Positions 7,162 through 9,087 of a DNA stretch of 9,087 bases are shown here, piece by piece. The notes beneath the pieces are model-generated. The model worked only from the letters and a program-made list of their open reading frames with translations, was not told where the DNA came from and made no database searches. The first letter of the stretch is position 1. Every line of letters starts with the position of its first letter. The stretch comes from Desulfocapsa sp. (GTDB lineage: Bacteria; Desulfobacterota; Desulfobulbia; Desulfobulbales; Desulfocapsaceae). Position numbers and translations under genes: made by a program. The stretch is from NCBI GenBank assembly GCA_020717935.1, contig DYDK01000061.1:1-9087 (forward strand), given 5' to 3'.

Positions 7162-7911
7162 ATGTCTGGACATTCTAAGTGGTCAACAATCAAGCATAAA
7201 AAAGGAGCTACCGATGCCAAGCGGGGTCGGATTTTTACTCGTTTAATCAAAGAAATTACTGTGGCGGCAAGAATGGGCGGTGGCGATCCCGATGGTAATC
7301 CTCGTTTGCGGGCGGCCATCACCTCGGCCAAGACCGAGAACATGCCCAAAGACAATATCACCAGAGCCATCAAAAAGGGCACGGGCGAGATCGAGGGTGC
7401 GGTCTATGACGAGATTATGTATGAGGGCTACGGCCCAGGCGGGGTGGCGGTCTTGGTGGAGTGCATGACTGATAACCGTAACCGGACGGTGGCCGATGTC
7501 CGCCACTATTTTGCTAAAAATAACGGTAACTTGGGCGCTTCTGGCTGTGTTGCTTGGATGTTTGACAAAAAAGGCCTGTTGCAGGTGGAAAAGAGTGGCT
7601 TGAGCGAGGAACAGCTCATGGATATGGCCCTGGAGGCTGGAGCCGAGGATGTGGTTGAAGAAGATGAGGAATTTCAGGTGATTACCGCTCCGGAGTCTTT
7701 TGATGCGGTGTATGCGGCCTTAGAGTCTGGCAAGGTGAGCTTTATCGAGGCCGCTATCACCATGATTCCCCAGAACAGCGTGGCTGTGACCGAGGAAAAG
7801 GCCGCTATCTCCTTGCTCAAACTTTTGGAAAGTCTTGAAGATCATGACGATGTGCAAAAGGTACATGCTAATTTTGATATTGACAGTGACCTGATGGAGA
7901 AGTTGTCGTAG
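7162..7911 (+). CDS. yebC: YebC/PmpR family protein
   Basis: Classic YebC: it starts [20 protein letters not shown], has the [16 protein letters not shown] segment (about 56-71), [10 protein letters not shown] (about 87-96), the [13 protein letters not shown] segment, and the acidic C-terminal domains ending in a typical VHANFDI. The length of 249 residues is normal. The family was long annotated as a DNA-binding transcription regulator; more recent work links members to translation, easing ribosome stalling at proline-rich stretches. The start is supported by AAGGGA 6-7 bases upstream of the ATG. It lies directly before ruvC, 23 bp away, the widespread yebC-ruvC order. Cytoplasmic; no unusual features. 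Confidence 0.96.
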   Translation: MSGHSKWSTIKHKKGATDAKRGRIFTRLIKEITVAARMGGGDPDGNPRLRAAITSAKTENMPKDNITRAIKKGTGEIEGAVYDEIMYEGYGPGGVAVLVECMTDNRNRTVADVRHYFAKNNGNLGASGCVAWMFDKKGLLQVEKSGLSEEQLMDMALEAGAEDVVEEDEEFQVITAPESFDAVYAALESGKVSFIEAAITMIPQNSVAVTEEKAAISLLKLLESLEDHDDVQKVHANFDIDSDLMEKLS

Positions 7912-7934
7912 TTCCCTTTGTCATTCGAGTTGCC

Positions 7935-8402
7935 ATGACCCGTATCCTTGGCATTGATCCTGGCTCTTGTTTGACCGGCTACGGTGTGATTGAGGTTGAT
8001 TGTGGGCGGATGCGTTTTGTTGCCTGCGGGGTCATAAAGACCAACCCCAAATCTCCCTTTGCTCATCGGCTCAATGAAATCTTCGATGGGATGAATGAGG
8101 TTATTCGAGTGCATGCTCCGGTAGTAGCGGCGGTGGAGGATGTGTTCATGGCCTCCAATGCCAGTTCGGCTCTGAAACTGGGCCAAGCCCGGGGGGCGGC
8201 AGTAGTGGCGGCCATGCAGAATGGACTTTCTGTCCATGATTACAGTGCCAAGAAGGTGAAACGGTCGGTGGTGGGTTATGGCCAAGCAGAAAAAGGCCAA
8301 GTGCAACACATGGTTAAGGTCTTGCTGGGCCTTTCTTCCGCCCCCAGTGTCGATGCCGCTGATGCCTTGGCAGTGGCCATCTGCCATGCCCATCATTTTT
8401 GA
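7935..8402 (+). CDS. ruvC: Crossover junction endodeoxyribonuclease RuvC
   Basis: Cuts Holliday junctions symmetrically during recombinational repair, normally with the RuvAB branch-migration motor. All four catalytic acids are visible: Asp8 (in ILGIDPGS), Glu68 (in AAVEDVF), Asp140 and Asp143 (in SVDAADALAVA). Other family marks are TGYG at 14-17, SALKLGQARG (78-87) and the YSAKKVKRSVVGYGQAEKGQV segment (103-123). The length of 155 residues is slightly shorter than E. coli RuvC (173), with little C-terminal tail. The ATG at 7935 follows a weak GAG motif; no closer alternative is evident. It follows yebC by 23 bp. Unusually for this gene order, ruvA and ruvB do not come next within the remaining 685 bp; repeats begin instead. 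Confidence 0.95.
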   Translation: MTRILGIDPGSCLTGYGVIEVDCGRMRFVACGVIKTNPKSPFAHRLNEIFDGMNEVIRVHAPVVAAVEDVFMASNASSALKLGQARGAAVVAAMQNGLSVHDYSAKKVKRSVVGYGQAEKGQVQHMVKVLLGLSSAPSVDAADALAVAICHAHHF

Positions 8403-8441
8403 TTGCGTGTCTGATAGCCAATAAAAATGAGCAGAAAAGTT

Positions 8442-8508
8442 ATAGGTGATGGTCTCGCAAAAAGTCGAAAAAGCCCATTTAGGGACTTTTTATGAGACCA
8501 TCATAGGT
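8442..8508. repeat. 55-bp inverted repeat with 6-bp direct repeats at its borders (small MITE/REP-like)
   Basis: Arms GATGGTCTCGCAAAAAGTC (8448-8466) and GACTTTTTATGAGACCATC (8484-8502) are inverted repeats with only two adjacent mismatches in 19, enclosing a 17-base loop. The direct repeat ATAGGT abuts both ends (8442-8447 and 8503-8508), as a target-site duplication would. It lies 45 bp after the ruvC stop. An inner alternative fold (AAAAAGCCC with GGGACTTTTT, 8469-8491) resembles an intrinsic terminator, so the element may end the ruvC transcript. The structure is seen directly; mobility and terminator role are inferred. Confidence 0.75.
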
Positions 8509-8753
8509 AGTTACGCACACAAGCATTCAGTTGTCAACTGCTATGAGAATCTATTTTTTTCCCCGTAGCTCCCCAGCCCCAGCCAGCCTTGCCTGACTTT
8601 CTGCCACCCATCTATGTGTTGTCTCATTATTATCAGACATTCAGGTCAATAGGTGCTGACCCAGTGCGGCCATAAACGGATGCATTTTATGTAGGATATG
8701 ATGAGCAGTATGTCAGCTGTAGCTATTGTTTTTTCATCCAGAGCTTAGAAATA

Positions 8754-8842
8754 CCCACTTATCAGAAACGCTGAAGTCTATTGCCCAAACCCATCTGCTC
8801 AGGGGCAGATGGGTTGAAGGAAAGAGAGTTCGCCCACTTATC
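8754..8842. repeat. 59-bp imperfect palindrome bracketed by 10-bp direct repeats
   Basis: A strong hairpin, AACCCATCTGC (8788-8798) with its exact complement (8805-8815) around a 6-base loop, is the core of a longer imperfect inverted repeat (8773-8798 against 8805-8831, with GAA-TCT-TT-CC matches in the outer part). The 10-bp sequence CCCACTTATC occurs directly repeated at 8754-8763 and 8833-8842, on either side. The left direct repeat lies 9 bases outside the palindrome and the right one 1 base outside, so this is less clean than the other elements. No T run follows on either strand, so it is not a typical terminator. Confidence 0.5.
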
Positions 8843-9003
8843 TGGCGCTGCTGGCAATGGCCACCTTGGTACACCCGGTGAGAGGTTATGTCGCTGTAAG
8901 TGTTCAGTGCACATGGGGCAGATTAAATCATCCGACTCTCGCTCTCGCCCGTGAATATCTCGGCACAAGCTTCTTTGGTAGCGAGTTGATGTTTTATCAT
9001 CCT

Positions 9004-9087
9004 GAGCCTCTTGCAAAATGATCTTTTCGCCCAAACTCTTCGTTATGCTCAAAATTTTATCCTCGGAATATCAACTATATGCCTGCG
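9004..9087. mobile_element. Half of a palindromic element related to the 1960-2138 MITE, cut by the window edge
   Basis: Read on the minus strand from the window end, CGCAGGCATA (9087-9078), 12 bases, then CGAGGAT (9065-9059) repeats exactly the layout at the centre of the 179-bp element (2036-2045, 12 bases, 2058-2064). Beyond the core both have TTGAG, then CGAAGA or CGAAAA, then TGCAAG followed by TCAGG. The predicted centre is near 9074, so one arm lies inside the window and the other outside. The outer boundary near GAGCCTC (9004-9010) is a guess; no terminal repeat can be confirmed because the partner arm is missing. Confidence 0.5.

Larger units (their letters stand above)
8403..9087. 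other. Gene-poor, repeat-rich region after ruvC
   Basis: No convincing gene on either strand in about 685 bp. It contains the 55-bp inverted repeat (8442-8508), a 13-bp palindrome CAGTTGTCAACTG (8528-8540), the 59-bp imperfect palindrome between 10-bp direct repeats (8754-8842), and the incomplete palindromic element at the right edge. A 96-residue minus-strand frame (8762-9052) starts with TTG inside that edge element and crosses the hairpin, so it is probably not a gene. The stretch 8541-8753 shows nothing I can name. Confidence 0.6.

Noticed and set aside
8551..8640. 29-residue minus-strand small ORF (starts MSDNNETTHRW)
   Set aside because: No Shine-Dalgarno sequence, no recognisable family, and surrounded by repeats; too little evidence for a real peptide gene.
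8762..9052. 96-residue minus-strand open frame at the right end
   Set aside because: TTG start inside the arm of a palindromic element and end across a hairpin; a lone CPMC motif is not enough to support a zinc-binding protein.

Overview
The window looks like chromosomal DNA of moderate GC from a Gram-negative anaerobe, most likely Desulfobacterota (deltaproteobacterial type). That placement rests on the look of the proteins (HD-domain CCA nucleotidyltransferase, two-domain thioredoxin_3 protein, YebC-RuvC pair) and on the many small palindromic repeats. It is an impression, not a search result. There is no plasmid, phage or CRISPR signal.

Left part (1-4755, all minus strand). Reading in the direction of transcription there is a thioredoxin_3 protein (4755-4258), overlapping by 8 nt with a tRNA-dihydrouridine synthase (dus, 4265-3304) that carries a one-base frameshift in a C run. 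A 250-bp spacer follows, with a promoter/operator-like site and a folded element. Next comes a large sensor gene (3053-70) that originally encoded signal peptide, periplasmic binding domain, membrane helix, coiled coil, PAS, GGDEF and EAL. This sensor gene is cut in two by a 179-bp palindromic mobile element (1960-2138) flanked by a 3-bp duplication (TAA, 1957-1959 and 2139-2141). Removing the element plus one duplication restores an uninterrupted 933-residue reading frame, so the insertion is precise and looks recent.

Middle and right part (4854-8402, all plus strand). Four housekeeping genes for RNA and DNA maintenance: CCA-adding enzyme/poly(A) polymerase-like nucleotidyltransferase with HD domain, RlmE-type 23S rRNA 2'-O-methyltransferase, YebC family protein, and RuvC resolvase. 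rlmE, yebC and ruvC probably form one transcript from a sigma70-like promoter at 6421-6449. ruvA/ruvB do not follow ruvC within the window.

Right end (8403-9087). About 685 bp without a convincing gene, filled with small palindromic repeats: a 55-bp inverted repeat bounded by 6-bp direct repeats (8442-8508), a 59-bp imperfect palindrome bracketed by 10-bp direct repeats (8754-8842), and the half of another element cut by the window edge (about 9004-9087). The core of that last element has the same motif layout (CGCAGGCATA, 12 bases, CGAGGAT) as the element inside the sensor gene.

The most notable content is this family of small palindromic, probably non-autonomous elements, and the fact that one of them has split a cyclic-di-GMP sensor exactly at its transmembrane-to-cytoplasm linker.
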